DNA of 64,000 nucleotides from Enterococcus larvae (GCF_017830045.1 NZ_JAEDXU010000008.1:169425-233424), one strand, 5' to 3'. Positions 46,341 through 56,202 are shown, numbered from the stretch's first letter. Made by a program: numbers and translations. The notes: generated by a model not told the origin, from the sequence alone.

Positions 46341-46504
46341 CAATGTTACCGATAACAGGATTAAATCGATTATAATCATGTAATTTTTAAGGAATATATA
46401 AAGATTTCCATTTTACTTTGAAAACAATAAAGCTATATACAATAATCTCGAATTTTCCGCAAACGAATGCATTTTCCACAAAGTATTTTCTATGCTTTCG
46501 CTAA

Positions 46505-46548
46505 ACAAAAAAAGGATATGCCCTCCGTTTTGGAAAGCATATCCTTCT
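46505..46548 (-). terminator. Terminator after FtsX-like permease
   Basis: GGATATGC/GCATATCC stem with TTTTTTT on the minus strand directly after the permease gene. Confidence 0.88.
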
Positions 46549-46551
46549 CTT

Positions 46552-49029
46552 CTATTCTGCTCCTTTAATACGATCAATAACTGCTTCTCTATTGACTAAA
46601 TTAGTAGTGACAGCTGTCAGTACTAATTGAACAATAAATACGACCGCTACTAACAAGACAACCTGTAGGACAGGGTAATAATATTCTCTGATCTGCATCA
46701 ATTGCTTGGCGGCAGCAAAAGCATACACTCCATAGCCAAGCAAGCTGCCCAAAATGACGGATGTTCCTGCGATTCCAAATGCATAGAACAGCCCTTCCGA
46801 TTGAAGCATACGCTTCATCTGCTTATTGGACATGCCGATCGCCTGCATCACACCTAACTCTTTTTTACGTGTTAAAATACTGTCGATCGTTGTATTGATC
46901 AAATTCATGATTCCAACAACACCTAGGATCGCCATGATCCCATAGCCTGCCCCAGTGATCAGTAACATGACTGATTGCCATTGAATCAACGCTTCTTCAT
47001 AGGTTTCCAACTCAAGCAATTCATTTGATGAAGTGATAGCTGACAAGACTTCTTTAACACTTGATTCCTGCTTAGGTTCAGATTTGATATCATAGTAGCT
47101 CGTAAGATTATTATCCGACATCGTTTGAAGCCCTTCATTGGAACTGATGAATGTACCGTAATTGCTTTGCGCCTGAGTAAAATTCCCGATTGCTGCAATT
47201 TTCAACTCTTTTGAATAGCTTTGATCCCCATCAAACAGAGTAACCTCCACGACATCGCCAGCTTTCACTTCCGGATAATTCATGGCAAATATATCACTGG
47301 CCAGTACCACATCGCCAGTTGTCAACTCCTCATAGGTCACACTTCCAGCAGTGATGACAGACTGAAGCTCACCAAAGCGTTCTTCATTGATCCCTGTTAT
47401 AGAAATCTCCAACGGCTCATTTGTAGACAAATCCAGCAGCTCAGGGGTTTCTCCATCAATCATCAGGTGATCTTCAACAGATACAACGCCTGGAATTGCT
47501 GCGATTTCGTTTTTCATGGTATCATCCAAAGGATTGTTTTGCTGGATTGCTTTCCACTCCCGTTCAGGGTTCATTTTGTCCCCGCTCCAATGTCCAATAG
47601 AAAGTCGGAAATCCTCAGCGATTGAATCTCTGGCAATCTGACTCGGCTGCATGCAGTTAAACACTGTAGAAACAACAACGAATAGAACTCCAATCGCTCC
47701 CAAAGAAAAAATAGTCATCACTGTTCGCTTCTTGTTTCGGGATAAAGTTGCCCCGGCAAGTTTTTCCAACGTGATATCAGTGAATCCCTGACGTTTCGTC
47801 TGCTTGGTTACAGACTGTCCTGTGTAACGCATTGCTTCGATTGGCAGGATTTTCCCAGCCTGACGCATTGGCTTCAATGAAGAAGCAACAACCGTAGTCA
47901 AGCTTACTACTATTGTCAAAGCAACCACCCAGGGGAGAATCAACTGCACTTCTCCATTTTCCAGAGCTTCTTTCATGCCCTTCATCGCAACCGCATCGTT
48001 CATAAAATAAAGCATGATCTTATTAAAGAAGAGCACCGTACTTACTATGCCGATCAACAAACCTGTTGGAATAGCTGCACCTGCTACAATCAAGTTTTCC
48101 CTTAAAACCGCTTGGCGAATTTGCCTTTTCGTTGCACCAAGCGCCTTCAGTTTACCAAACTCCTGTACCTTATTGATTAGAGAAACATAATAAATGCTGT
48201 AGATTGTCAATGCACCAGCAACCACAATAACGACCACGAGCACAGCCACTCCAGTTAGAAAGCTAGGATCAACATAATTGGCAAATAAATACTCACTGTT
48301 TATGACAACATCCATTTCCTGCACGCCAAAAGAACTGCCGATTGTCTCGCAAATCTCTTCTACCGCATCTGTTGAAGTAGCAACGCTTTCAGGCACTCGA
48401 ATCATGACGCGATAGCTTCGCTCCGTTTCAGGAATCATTTGTTCCATAAGATTTTCGGAGACCAGCATTGAGAATACACCCTTTTTATTTCCTTCCTCAC
48501 TGTCAGGAAGAATCCCAGAAAGCTTGAACATCCCCTGCGTCTCTAAGCTCAGCCCATCTTCCTCTTGTTTTTGATAAGAGAGGTGGATTTCATCGCCTAC
48601 AGCCGCTTCAGCATAGCCCCATCTACTTAGAGTTTCTCTAGTCAGCGCCACTTCGTTTTCCTTCTTTGGCGCTGATCCTTCAGTGAATATAGCCTTATTC
48701 AACCGCTGAGCCTCATCATCCAGATACATCATATAAAGCTCAGATTCTCCGCTTTTACTCTGACCAACATCCTGACGCAGCCCTGCGGCATCAATATCTG
48801 CATGCTGCAGCAGTTCATCTTTTTTATCTTCGGAAACATTTCGATACATAGCATGCCACGTAGGATACGTCTTATTTACAACGTGATTTTGTACATTTAC
48901 CACACCGATCCCTATGGTTATAACCAGAAAAATCAAGACAGTTGTCAAAACAACAGCTATAGCTGAAAGCAGATTCTTCCCCTTATGGTATTTTGTATTT
49001 GCCCAAGCAAGTGTGTTGATCATTTTCAT
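46552..49029 (-). CDS. FtsX-like ABC permease
   Basis: 825 residues with two FtsX halves. Helix at about 18-42, outside domain about 45-255, three helices about 258-390 (LVVVIVVAGALTIYSIYYVSL, KLKALGATKRQIRQ), then a second helix near 440, a second outside domain, and three last helices ending near 815 (MQAIGMSNKQMKRM). The build is of the MacB/LolE-like class used for sensing or expelling peptides rather than BceB itself, which has one large outside domain. It directly abuts the ATPase gene and is the last gene of a regulator-kinase-ATPase-permease operon. Confidence 0.9.
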   Translation of the reverse strand: MKMINTLAWANTKYHKGKNLLSAIAVVLTTVLIFLVITIGIGVVNVQNHVVNKTYPTWHAMYRNVSEDKKDELLQHADIDAAGLRQDVGQSKSGESELYMMYLDDEAQRLNKAIFTEGSAPKKENEVALTRETLSRWGYAEAAVGDEIHLSYQKQEEDGLSLETQGMFKLSGILPDSEEGNKKGVFSMLVSENLMEQMIPETERSYRVMIRVPESVATSTDAVEEICETIGSSFGVQEMDVVINSEYLFANYVDPSFLTGVAVLVVVIVVAGALTIYSIYYVSLINKVQEFGKLKALGATKRQIRQAVLRENLIVAGAAIPTGLLIGIVSTVLFFNKIMLYFMNDAVAMKGMKEALENGEVQLILPWVVALTIVVSLTTVVASSLKPMRQAGKILPIEAMRYTGQSVTKQTKRQGFTDITLEKLAGATLSRNKKRTVMTIFSLGAIGVLFVVVSTVFNCMQPSQIARDSIAEDFRLSIGHWSGDKMNPEREWKAIQQNNPLDDTMKNEIAAIPGVVSVEDHLMIDGETPELLDLSTNEPLEISITGINEERFGELQSVITAGSVTYEELTTGDVVLASDIFAMNYPEVKAGDVVEVTLFDGDQSYSKELKIAAIGNFTQAQSNYGTFISSNEGLQTMSDNNLTSYYDIKSEPKQESSVKEVLSAITSSNELLELETYEEALIQWQSVMLLITGAGYGIMAILGVVGIMNLINTTIDSILTRKKELGVMQAIGMSNKQMKRMLQSEGLFYAFGIAGTSVILGSLLGYGVYAFAAAKQLMQIREYYYPVLQVVLLVAVVFIVQLVLTAVTTNLVNREAVIDRIKGAE

Positions 49030-49689
49030 CTAGCTCACCCGCCCGTCTTCAATTCGGATCACTCGATCAGCCATCTGAGCAATTGCTTCATCATGGGTGA
49101 TCATGATCAATGTCTGACCGAACTGCTCAACAGAATTCTTTAACAAGGACATGACTTCTAACTCCGTCTTCGTATCCAGATTTCCAGTCGGCTCATCCGC
49201 CAGAATGATGGCAGGACGGGCTGCGATTGCTCTGGCAATCGCTACTCGCTGCTGTTGCCCTCCTGACAACAGACTTGGTAAAGCCTTTTTCTTTTCCTCA
49301 ATGCCGATTTTCTTCAACAGCTCATCAACGAAAGCTACATCGACTTTTCGATTATCCAACCCTAGCGGCAAAACCACATTCTCCCAGACATTAAGAGAAG
49401 GGATCAAATTGTAGCTTTGGAAGATAAATCCTATTTTCTGACGACGAAATACTGCCAGCTCATCATCTTTCATTTTAAATACATTTTTTCCATCGATATA
49501 GATTTCTCCTGAATCAGGACGATCCAGCCCGCCAATCAGATTCAGCAGAGTGCTTTTCCCTGAACCTGATTTTCCGATGATCGCAACAAATTCTCCCTTT
49601 TTGACTTCCAAATTTGTATGATCCACAGCTTTCACAATTGTATTACCGTCATTATAATGTTTTACTAAATCATTGATTTTCAATACCAT
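49030..49689 (-). CDS. ABC ATPase (LolD/MacB type)
   Basis: 219 residues with Walker [10 protein letters not shown] (about 38-46), signature [13 protein letters not shown], Walker [12 protein letters not shown] and the switch His in MITHDEAIA. All catalytic residues are intact. The stop abuts the permease ATG. With the two-component genes upstream it forms the usual module that answers to cell-envelope peptides or antibiotics. Confidence 0.93.
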   Translation of the reverse strand: MVLKINDLVKHYNDGNTIVKAVDHTNLEVKKGEFVAIIGKSGSGKSTLLNLIGGLDRPDSGEIYIDGKNVFKMKDDELAVFRRQKIGFIFQSYNLIPSLNVWENVVLPLGLDNRKVDVAFVDELLKKIGIEEKKKALPSLLSGGQQQRVAIARAIAARPAIILADEPTGNLDTKTELEVMSLLKNSVEQFGQTLIMITHDEAIAQMADRVIRIEDGRVS

Positions 49690-49869
49690 TTGATTGTTCC
49701 CTCTTTTCTTTTTCTAAGTTCAGTATATAGAAGGAATCTTTCAATCTCTTTTCATCAAACATAACAAGTCTGTAAGAAAGAGCTTATCCACCTGCGCCAT
49801 CCAAGCAAAGCAGCTACAGCAGCTATTTTCCAGTTCTTTACCTTACATTTTCTCTAGCCTTTCATTTTT

Positions 49870-51039
49870 TCATTCTTCTGCTCCCAACTCTTCCCCATCA
49901 CTCAAATCCAAAGGAATAGTGATCTGGAAGCACGCTCCATGAGGGTGACGGTTTTTCATCAATATGACTCCACCTTGCTCCTCTATGATTTTTCGTGCCA
50001 GATAAAGGCCCACTCCGGACCCCTCATTTTCAAGAACATGAGGGTCATTGCCCCTGTAAAAACGACGATAAATCAAATTGACTTCGTCAATCGGAATCCC
50101 ATCTCCTTCATCCAGCACTTCAATCAATGCATAGCTGGGAAGACACGTTCCTTTTACCAAGATCCTTGTTCCTTTTGGGGCATACTTGATTGCATTTTCT
50201 AAGATATTACTGATTGCTTCAACCGTCCACTTTCGATCGACAGCAACCAGACAGTCTTTCGGTATTTCTACTTCTATCTCCATCTCTTTGTCCAGCGCCT
50301 TCATGATCAAGCTATTGATGACCTCTGACAAAAGCGCTTGAATAGAATAGGCTTGCGGCTTCAGACTGATCAATTCAGCCTCCAGATGAGAGAGTCGAAC
50401 CAATGAATCCAGCATTAGATCCAGCTTATCGATTTGACTGCTGCCCTGTTCCCAGAATTTTCTTCTTTCCTCAGGTGAAAATTCCTCAGAGCCTGCAATT
50501 TCCATGCTCATCTTCAACGATGCTATTGGTGTTTTCAATTGATGAGCTATGTCTGTAATTACCGCCTTGACGTTTTCTTCCTCTGATTTTTTTCGGTTAA
50601 GAAGTACTTCATTTCTTCTCTGCTCCTCCTCAAACCGATCAGATAGATTCAACATCTCTAAGCGAAGTCTTCTTTGAGTCAGTTGTTCTTTTCTCCAAAT
50701 AAACAGCAGCAGCACACAGCTGAATCCTACGATCCATAAAGAACGGCGTAAAAATTCTTGTAAATGCTTCTGTTGACGTGTATCTCGGAACGAATAACCG
50801 TATTTCTCTTCTAAGCGTTTGCCCTCTGCAATCTTTGCCTCATCCAGCTCCGCTTGAAACCCCTCAACCACTGTCGCTTCATCCACTTCATTGGAAAAAG
50901 AAAAAACACCAAGTGCATGTTGACCATCTACAACAGTCATCTCGGACAGCTCCTTATAGTTTAAAAAGAGGAGTGAGACAACCATTAACAAGACCAGCAC
51001 AAGAAAAGCGGTTAGAGCTTTTGAACGTCGCTGATCCAT
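49870..51039 (-). CDS. Sensor histidine kinase of the ABC module
   Basis: 389 residues. Membrane helices at about 10-28 and 99-117 enclose a 70-residue outside domain; HisKA has ITDIAHQLKTPIASL with phospho-His166, and the ATP-binding end shows the N box (ISNILENAIKYAP), DEGDGIP and GSGVGLYLARKI. Its ATG lies inside the end of the regulator gene (28-base overlap). A 180-base gap separates it from the ATPase gene, enough for a regulated promoter there. Confidence 0.92.
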   Translation of the reverse strand: MDQRRSKALTAFLVLVLLMVVSLLFLNYKELSEMTVVDGQHALGVFSFSNEVDEATVVEGFQAELDEAKIAEGKRLEEKYGYSFRDTRQQKHLQEFLRRSLWIVGFSCVLLLFIWRKEQLTQRRLRLEMLNLSDRFEEEQRRNEVLLNRKKSEEENVKAVITDIAHQLKTPIASLKMSMEIAGSEEFSPEERRKFWEQGSSQIDKLDLMLDSLVRLSHLEAELISLKPQAYSIQALLSEVINSLIMKALDKEMEIEVEIPKDCLVAVDRKWTVEAISNILENAIKYAPKGTRILVKGTCLPSYALIEVLDEGDGIPIDEVNLIYRRFYRGNDPHVLENEGSGVGLYLARKIIEEQGGVILMKNRHPHGACFQITIPLDLSDGEELGAEE

Positions 51040-51686
51040 AAATAGCCGACTCCCCTCACTGTTTTGATTTTATCTTTACCTATTTTTTGTCTCAGACGAC
51101 TGATATTGACTGAGACTGTATTACTATCTACGTAATCTCCTTTGTTGTCCCAAATCTTTTCCAGCAGCTGCTCCTGTGTCAAAATCTGTTTAGGATTTTC
51201 CATAAAATAAACAAGCATTTGCATCTCTGTCTTGCTTAACTGAGCAAGCTCCCTCTCAACAAATACTTTCATCTCAGATAAATTAAGTCGAATATCTCCT
51301 GATGAAAATATCCGTGACTCATTATCAGGCAGACGTTTGATCAATGCATTCACTTTAGAAATCAGCACCATCAAACTGAAAGGCTTTGTTACGTAATCGT
51401 CGGCACCATGCTCATAACCTGCTACAACATCATATTCTTGATTATAAGAAGTCAGCATGATGATAATGACGCTCGATTTTTGCCGTACTTCTTTGCAAAA
51501 ATCCAATCCGCTTCCATCCGGCAATGAAATATCACTGACAACTAGATTGATTTCCTCAGCTTCAAATGTTTTTTCTGCCTCTCTGATTGTTGTACAAGAA
51601 AACACATCATATCCTTCTTTTTTCAGACATAGAGTGATTCCCTGATTTAAATTTACATCATCCTCTAACAATAGTATCTTTTTCAT
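51012..51686 (-). CDS. OmpR-family response regulator of the ABC module
   Basis: 224 residues. Receiver domain with E8/D9/D10, phospho-acceptor D52 (VVSDISLPDGSG) and TKPF; winged helix about 125-220 (LSKTEMQMLVYFMENP, VSVNISRLRQKIG, KTVRGVGYLW). ATG at 51686 has GGGGAG 7 bases upstream; six extra open codons include that site. First gene of the four-gene operon that it probably controls. Confidence 0.92.
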   Translation of the reverse strand: MKKILLLEDDVNLNQGITLCLKKEGYDVFSCTTIREAEKTFEAEEINLVVSDISLPDGSGLDFCKEVRQKSSVIIIMLTSYNQEYDVVAGYEHGADDYVTKPFSLMVLISKVNALIKRLPDNESRIFSSGDIRLNLSEMKVFVERELAQLSKTEMQMLVYFMENPKQILTQEQLLEKIWDNKGDYVDSNTVSVNISRLRQKIGKDKIKTVRGVGYLWISDVQKL

Positions 51687-52121
51687 AATAGCTCCCCTAA
51701 CCATTATTTTATTACAGTAGTTCTTTATTAATATAGCAAATAAACCGGGGATACGCAGTAGGAATTTTCGGAAAATTCCAACTTTCTGTTACCGCTTACC
51801 CTCAATTATTGCCTACACTCCAAATAACAGCTTGACTTCATCTTTATCTTTTCATTTGTACAGCCCGGTGATTTGCTTCTGTTTTTCCTTAAATTTCCTT
51901 GAAGAGACTTGTTTTATGAAGAAAAAAGGAGTTAAATAAATGAGGAGTTTGATGAGAGATTTACTCTTTCTCTGATGACAAGCAGAGCTGCTCTACGCAA
52001 AGAGCGGTCATTTTATTTATACCAAAAGAATCAATAATGACAACTATTGATTCCCTACAGCAAAAAGAAATCACTGCACGACTTGAGGGATTTCTACACC
52101 AGACATAAAGGAGCTACACCT
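51687..52121. other. Intergenic region between divergent operons
   Basis: 435 bases with divergent promoters expected at its ends. A tiny 11-codon frame (ATG at 51941, AAAGGAG 8 bases upstream) is present but nothing else supports it. No Zur- or AdcR-like palindrome seen. Confidence 0.4.
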
Positions 52122-53039
52122 ATGGGACAGATTCTTCCAAATTCAGTGTTACAAATGAGCACGATTTTCCTCTCTATCGTGATTGAAGCCTTTCCGTTCG
52201 TTTTACTTGGCTGCTTGATTTCAGGTGCCATCCATGTATTTCTAACCCCTGAACGGGTCATTCGATTACTACCTAAAAACAAACTGCTCTCCATTCTTTT
52301 CGGGAGTTTCTTAGGATTCTTTTTCCCTTCCTGTGAATGCGGGATCGTACCGATTGTTCATCAATTTTTGAAGAAAGGAGTTCCATCGTATACTGCGTTT
52401 GCCTTTATGCTGACAGCTCCTATCATCAATCCTATTGTTTTGTTCTCTACATATATTGCCTTCAGCAATTCTATGCAGTTTGTCCTTTGGCGTGTAGGAG
52501 GAAGTATGCTGGTTGCTTTTGTTGTCGGCATTTGGCTGGCATTTGTCAATAAGGACACGATTTTACTGACACAAGAAGGACAAGAAATCATTTCAGATAC
52601 CACAGCTTGTACGCATCATTCCACACAAACGATCAAGCCTTCTTTTTTCACTCAAGCAAAAGAAGTACTGACTCACGGAATCGATGAATTTTTTGATACG
52701 GGACGCTATTTGGTCATCGGCGCTCTGTTAGCTTCTGCCATGCAGACCTATTTACCGACAGCCGCCATTCTTCAGCTTGGGCAAACAAAACTACTGGCAA
52801 TTGCGGTCATGCTTCTTATCGCCTTTACTCTTTCACTATGTTCTGAGGCAGATGCCTTTATCGGCTCCTCACTTCTCAGCTTATTTGGTACTGGACCTGT
52901 TGTCGGTTTCCTTGTTTTCGGACCAATGGTGGATATCAAAAACCTATTGATGATGAAACGCTACTTCAAAGGTTCTTTCATGCTCAAACTAGTTGGTCTG
53001 ATCACTATTTTAACAGCGGCTTATGCCTATCTTGTTTAA
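52122..53039 (+). CDS. UPF0718 family permease (possible metal efflux)
   Basis: 305 residues, about eight membrane helices. Family marks are the Cys pair in FFPSCECGIVPI (about 70-81), PIINPIV, and CSEADAFIGSSL in the second half. UPF0718/SO_0444-type proteins are putative metal or small-ion exporters; the Cys pair and acidic motif lie in membrane segments. ATG at 52122 has AAAGGAG 8 bases upstream; the open frame begins 25 codons earlier without a site. It is followed after 12 bases by its usual TIGR03943 partner. Confidence 0.88.
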   Translation: MGQILPNSVLQMSTIFLSIVIEAFPFVLLGCLISGAIHVFLTPERVIRLLPKNKLLSILFGSFLGFFFPSCECGIVPIVHQFLKKGVPSYTAFAFMLTAPIINPIVLFSTYIAFSNSMQFVLWRVGGSMLVAFVVGIWLAFVNKDTILLTQEGQEIISDTTACTHHSTQTIKPSFFTQAKEVLTHGIDEFFDTGRYLVIGALLASAMQTYLPTAAILQLGQTKLLAIAVMLLIAFTLSLCSEADAFIGSSLLSLFGTGPVVGFLVFGPMVDIKNLLMMKRYFKGSFMLKLVGLITILTAAYAYLV

Positions 53040-53051
53040 GGAGGAAATCTC

Positions 53052-53885
53052 ATGATTCGATTCATTATTTTTGCCGGTTATGCACTGTTGATGATGTCTC
53101 TACAGGTTTCTGGAAAATTGAACCAATATATCAATGTCCATTATCGCTATCTGGCTATATTATCTATGGGGCTGTCTTTGATTCTAGCTGTTTTTCAGTT
53201 GGTTCTTTGGTCAAAAAATGATACAAAATCTGAACATCATCATAACGAAGATCACCATCATAAGCAGAAACCTATTCAACAGCTTTGGGCTTATCTTTTA
53301 TTGGCTTTGCCTTTGGTAGTAGGCTTCGCCTTTCCAACAGTTAGCCTAGATACAACGATTGTTGAAGCAAAAGGATTTCAATTTCCACTAAGTAAAGAGT
53401 CTACAGGAGATCCTGATATACAAACGCAGTATTTAAAGCCGGATACAAGTATCTTTTTTGAAAAATCTGATTACGAACAGCAAATGCAGGAGTTGATGGA
53501 AGAATATGCGGATCAGAAAGTCATTGCGATTACGGATGAAAACTACTTAGAAATCATGGAGCTGATTTACAATTACCCTAGCGATTTTCTCGGAAAAACC
53601 GTTTCTTTCCAAGGCTTCGTCTTTCATTCGAAAGAAGATACCGAAGAAAACACCTTTGTTTTCCGCTTCGGTATTATTCATTGTGTTGCAGATGCTGGTG
53701 TATTCGGACTACTGACACACTTGCCGGAAAACACCTCCCTTAGTAACAATGACTGGGTTGAGCTGACTGGAACGATCACAACTGATTATTATCATCCATT
53801 CAAGCGAACACTGCCAATCCTAGATGTTTCCAAAGTGAAAAAAATCTCAGCCCCTGAAAACGAATATGTATACCGAACATTTTAG
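53052..53885 (+). CDS. TIGR03943/DUF1980 partner of the permease
   Basis: 277 residues. Three N-terminal hydrophobic segments (about 3-18, 33-53, 77-97) surround a His-rich loop EHHHNEDHHHK at 61-71, then a soluble domain (about 140-275) with an OB-like end (DFLGKTVSFQGFVFHSKED, WVELTGTITTDYYHPF). The same gene pair is found in many Firmicutes (YcgQ/YcgR type). The His loop fits binding of zinc or a similar metal. AAGGAGG stands before the ATG and the two genes are clearly one operon. Confidence 0.88.
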   Translation: MIRFIIFAGYALLMMSLQVSGKLNQYINVHYRYLAILSMGLSLILAVFQLVLWSKNDTKSEHHHNEDHHHKQKPIQQLWAYLLLALPLVVGFAFPTVSLDTTIVEAKGFQFPLSKESTGDPDIQTQYLKPDTSIFFEKSDYEQQMQELMEEYADQKVIAITDENYLEIMELIYNYPSDFLGKTVSFQGFVFHSKEDTEENTFVFRFGIIHCVADAGVFGLLTHLPENTSLSNNDWVELTGTITTDYYHPFKRTLPILDVSKVKKISAPENEYVYRTF

Positions 53886-54057
53886 CCGCTGAGACGAGTT
53901 TGGGATATACAATAATTCCCAAGTTTTGTATTCCTTTGAATAATTAAGCGATTGAAGGGCTTCGATAATGCACTGAAATCATTGAGAATCGTATTTTTCT
54001 AATAAAATTTGGAAAACAATTCAAATTCATCTTATGATTATGGATTGATTATCCCAT

Positions 54058-54086
54058 TTGCAACTACTGAAAAAGTGAGATACAAT
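54058..54086 (+). promoter_or_regulatory. Promoter of the gntR-like gene
   Basis: TTGCAA (54058-54063), 17-base spacer, TACAAT (54081-54086). The operator directly downstream covers the start site, indicating self-repression. Confidence 0.7.
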
Positions 54087-54088
54087 AC

Positions 54089-54101
54089 ATTCATCAGATG
54101 A
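54089..54101. promoter_or_regulatory. GntR-type operator at its own gene
   Basis: ATTCATCAGATGA, identical to 55131-55143 before the uxuA-like gene; the core TCATCAGATGA is a partial palindrome of the size used by FadR-class regulators. Confidence 0.7.
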
Positions 54102-54114
54102 GTGAGGGATAGTC

Positions 54115-54813
54115 ATGGAAAATATAGGAAAAAAACTGCCGGAACAGGTTGCAGACACAATCATTGAATACATACAGGAGCATGATTTACAGGTTGGTGA
54201 TCGCCTGCCAAACGAATACGACCTGGCTAAGGAATTGAACGTTGGGCGCAGCACTATCAGGGAAGCTGTACGTTCTCTAGCTTCCCGTAATGTGCTGGAA
54301 GTCAGACAGGGTGCCGGAACCTTCATTAGTAAGAAAAGAGGCATTGCCGATGATCCGTTGGGATTCGGACTTGTAAAGGATACGCTGAAGCTCACAAAGG
54401 ATTTATTTGAAATTCGTTATATCCTAGAGCCTCGTGTTGCAGCACTAGCAGCTGCTAATGCAAGCAATGAAGAGATTCAAGCAATCGACGAAGTCCGTCT
54501 CGCCATTGAAAAGGCCATGGATACAGACACTGAACTTCAGCTGAATCTAGATGTCGAGTTCCATTCATTGATCGCCAAAGCCAGCAACAATGTTGCTATG
54601 CACCACTTGATTCCAATCATCAACGAATCGATGTTCCTTTATAATGACGGCTATACAAATCAGCGGGTCAAAGAAGAAACGATCCTACTGCATAGGGAGA
54701 TTGTCGCAGCAATCAAAAAGCACGACTGCGATGCGGCTTTCGATGCAATGACCGTTCATATGGCTTATAACCGAATGAACTTGAACCGCTTTGAACAAGA
54801 AACAAACAAATAG
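54115..54813 (+). CDS. GntR-family (FadR/FCD) regulator
   Basis: 232 residues. Winged helix about 8-70 (LPEQVADTIIEYIQEHDLQVGDRLPNEYDLAKELNVGRSTIREAVRSL) and FCD effector domain about 90-220 with metal-binding acid/His residues (DVEFHSLIAKAS, HREIVAAI, MAYNRMN). FCD regulators of this group answer to sugar acids such as gluconate or uronates, which fits the catabolic genes downstream. Exactly repeated operator sequences at its own promoter and at the uxuA-like promoter indicate that it controls both. Confidence 0.93.
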   Translation: MENIGKKLPEQVADTIIEYIQEHDLQVGDRLPNEYDLAKELNVGRSTIREAVRSLASRNVLEVRQGAGTFISKKRGIADDPLGFGLVKDTLKLTKDLFEIRYILEPRVAALAAANASNEEIQAIDEVRLAIEKAMDTDTELQLNLDVEFHSLIAKASNNVAMHHLIPIINESMFLYNDGYTNQRVKEETILLHREIVAAIKKHDCDAAFDAMTVHMAYNRMNLNRFEQETNK

Positions 54814-54823
54814 CTATTAGCTT

Positions 54824-55004
54824 AAAAGAGAGTGGGACAATAATCTGTTGCCACTCTTTTCCATACCCTAAATCCGAATAAACGGCGAGTCAGAAGTAGC
54901 TCCTACGACAATAAGCCGGAATTCAACAAAAATTTGTGAAACAATTTTCGTGAATTCCGGCTTATTGCTTGTAGCTAAACACTTCTGTCTCAGCCTCTTT
55001 TTTT
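54824..55004 (+). repeat. Dispersed intergenic repeat, full copy
   Basis: Near-exact reverse complement of 20612-20791 over its whole length. It lies at the 3' end of the gntR-like gene and probably acts as terminator through GAGTGGGACAATAAT...CCACTCTTTT and the central hairpin. Confidence 0.85.
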
Positions 55005-55083
55005 GTTGTAAATTTCACTATAAATTCCCTTGATAATGCCTCTTTACTCAAAATATTGGCTTGTATATTATTTTCTCAGAAAA

Positions 55084-55098
55084 AAGTAAACGTTTTCT
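55084..55098. promoter_or_regulatory. cre-like site upstream of uxuA-like promoter
   Basis: AGTAAACGTTTTCT fits the CcpA pattern with one or two differences and ends just before the -35, so glucose repression is expected. Confidence 0.55.
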
Positions 55099-55099
55099 A

Positions 55100-55128
55100 T
55101 TGACAAATCATCAGACGTATTTTATATT
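55100..55128 (+). promoter_or_regulatory. Promoter of the sugar-acid operon
   Basis: TTGACA (55100-55105), exactly 17 bases, TATATT (55123-55128). A diverged operator half (ATCATCAGACG, 55108-55117) lies in the spacer. Confidence 0.8.
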
Positions 55129-55130
55129 AA

Positions 55131-55143
55131 ATTCATCAGATGA
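55131..55143. promoter_or_regulatory. GntR-type operator at the sugar-acid operon
   Basis: ATTCATCAGATGA directly after the -10, identical in 13 of 13 bases to the copy before the regulator gene. Confidence 0.75.
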
Positions 55144-55164
55144 TTAAGAAAGGAGTAATAAATT

Positions 55165-56202
55165 ATGAAATTCAGCTTTAGATGGTATGGCTCATCAGAT
55201 CCCATTCCACTTGAGTACATCAGACAGATTCCCAACATGACAGGAATTGTCAGCGCCATATATTCTGTGCCGGTCGGAGAACTTTGGCCTGAAAAGGATA
55301 TTGAGACATTAAAACAAGAAATCGAGGCCAACGGAATGCGCTTCGAAGTAGTTGAAAGCGTACCGGTTCACGAGGATATCAAGCTTGGAAAGCTCACAAG
55401 AACTAAATATATTGAAAATTACAAAGAAAACATCAGACGATTAGCAAAAGCCGGTGTCACCACCATCTGCTACAATTTTATGCCTGTCTTTGACTGGACA
55501 CGAACAGATTTAAATTTTATCAACAAGGACGGCTCTTCTTCTCTTACTTTAGATTTGAAGAAAATTGATTCACTTGATCCGCTGTCTGGTGATTTTTCAC
55601 TCCCCGGTTGGGATGAATCTTATTCAAAGGATGAGCTGAGTGCTCTATTTACCGCATATCAGTCTGTTACTCCTGACGAGCTTTGGGATAATCTTGGGTA
55701 TTTTTTAAATGAAATCATCCCTGTTGCTGAAGAAGTCGGAATCAATATGGCTATTCATCCTGACGACCCGCCATATTCCATTTTCGGTTTACCGAGAATC
55801 ATTACCGATGATGCAGCCTTTCAACGACTCTTTAAGCTCAATGACAGCCCGGCGAATGGTGTGACCTTCTGTACTGGTTCATTAGGGGCACGAAATGATA
55901 ACGATATCTACACTATGCTTGACGATTACCTCAAACAGGGCAGAGTTCACTTCATGCATACGCGAAACATCCTGCTCCACGAGGACAACAGCTTTGAAGA
56001 GACAGCTCATATGTCTAAATACGGCTCAGTTGATATGGTCAAGGTTTTAGCTATCTTGAAACGCCACAACTACAATGGCTATCTAAGACCCGACCACGGC
56101 AGAATGATCTGGGGGGAAAACGGACGACCAGGGTATGGATTATACGATCGGGCACTTGGAGCAAGTTACTTGAACGGTATTTGGGAAGCTTTACACTATT
56201 AA
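55165..56202 (+). CDS. uxuA: UxuA-like mannonate dehydratase
   Basis: 345 residues, TIM-barrel dehydratase of the UxuA family. Family marks are SFRWYGSSDPIPLEYIRQIPNMTGIVSAIY at the start, MAIHPDDPPYSIFGLPRI with metal His/Asp, FCTGSLG, VHFMHTRN and LRPDHGRMIW. The enzyme dehydrates D-mannonate to 2-keto-3-deoxygluconate in glucuronate breakdown. The other usual partners (uronate isomerase, mannonate oxidoreductase, KDG kinase, aldolase) are not in the window, so either they lie elsewhere or this member works on a related aldonate. AAAGGAG precedes the ATG. First gene of the operon. Confidence 0.9.
   Translation: MKFSFRWYGSSDPIPLEYIRQIPNMTGIVSAIYSVPVGELWPEKDIETLKQEIEANGMRFEVVESVPVHEDIKLGKLTRTKYIENYKENIRRLAKAGVTTICYNFMPVFDWTRTDLNFINKDGSSSLTLDLKKIDSLDPLSGDFSLPGWDESYSKDELSALFTAYQSVTPDELWDNLGYFLNEIIPVAEEVGINMAIHPDDPPYSIFGLPRIITDDAAFQRLFKLNDSPANGVTFCTGSLGARNDNDIYTMLDDYLKQGRVHFMHTRNILLHEDNSFEETAHMSKYGSVDMVKVLAILKRHNYNGYLRPDHGRMIWGENGRPGYGLYDRALGASYLNGIWEALHY

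Noticed and set aside
51905..51976. Short leader-like frames (7 and 11 codons) upstream of the UPF0718 permease
   Set aside because: The second has a good ribosome site, but both are very short, lack a distinctive peptide and have no attenuator hairpin behind them.
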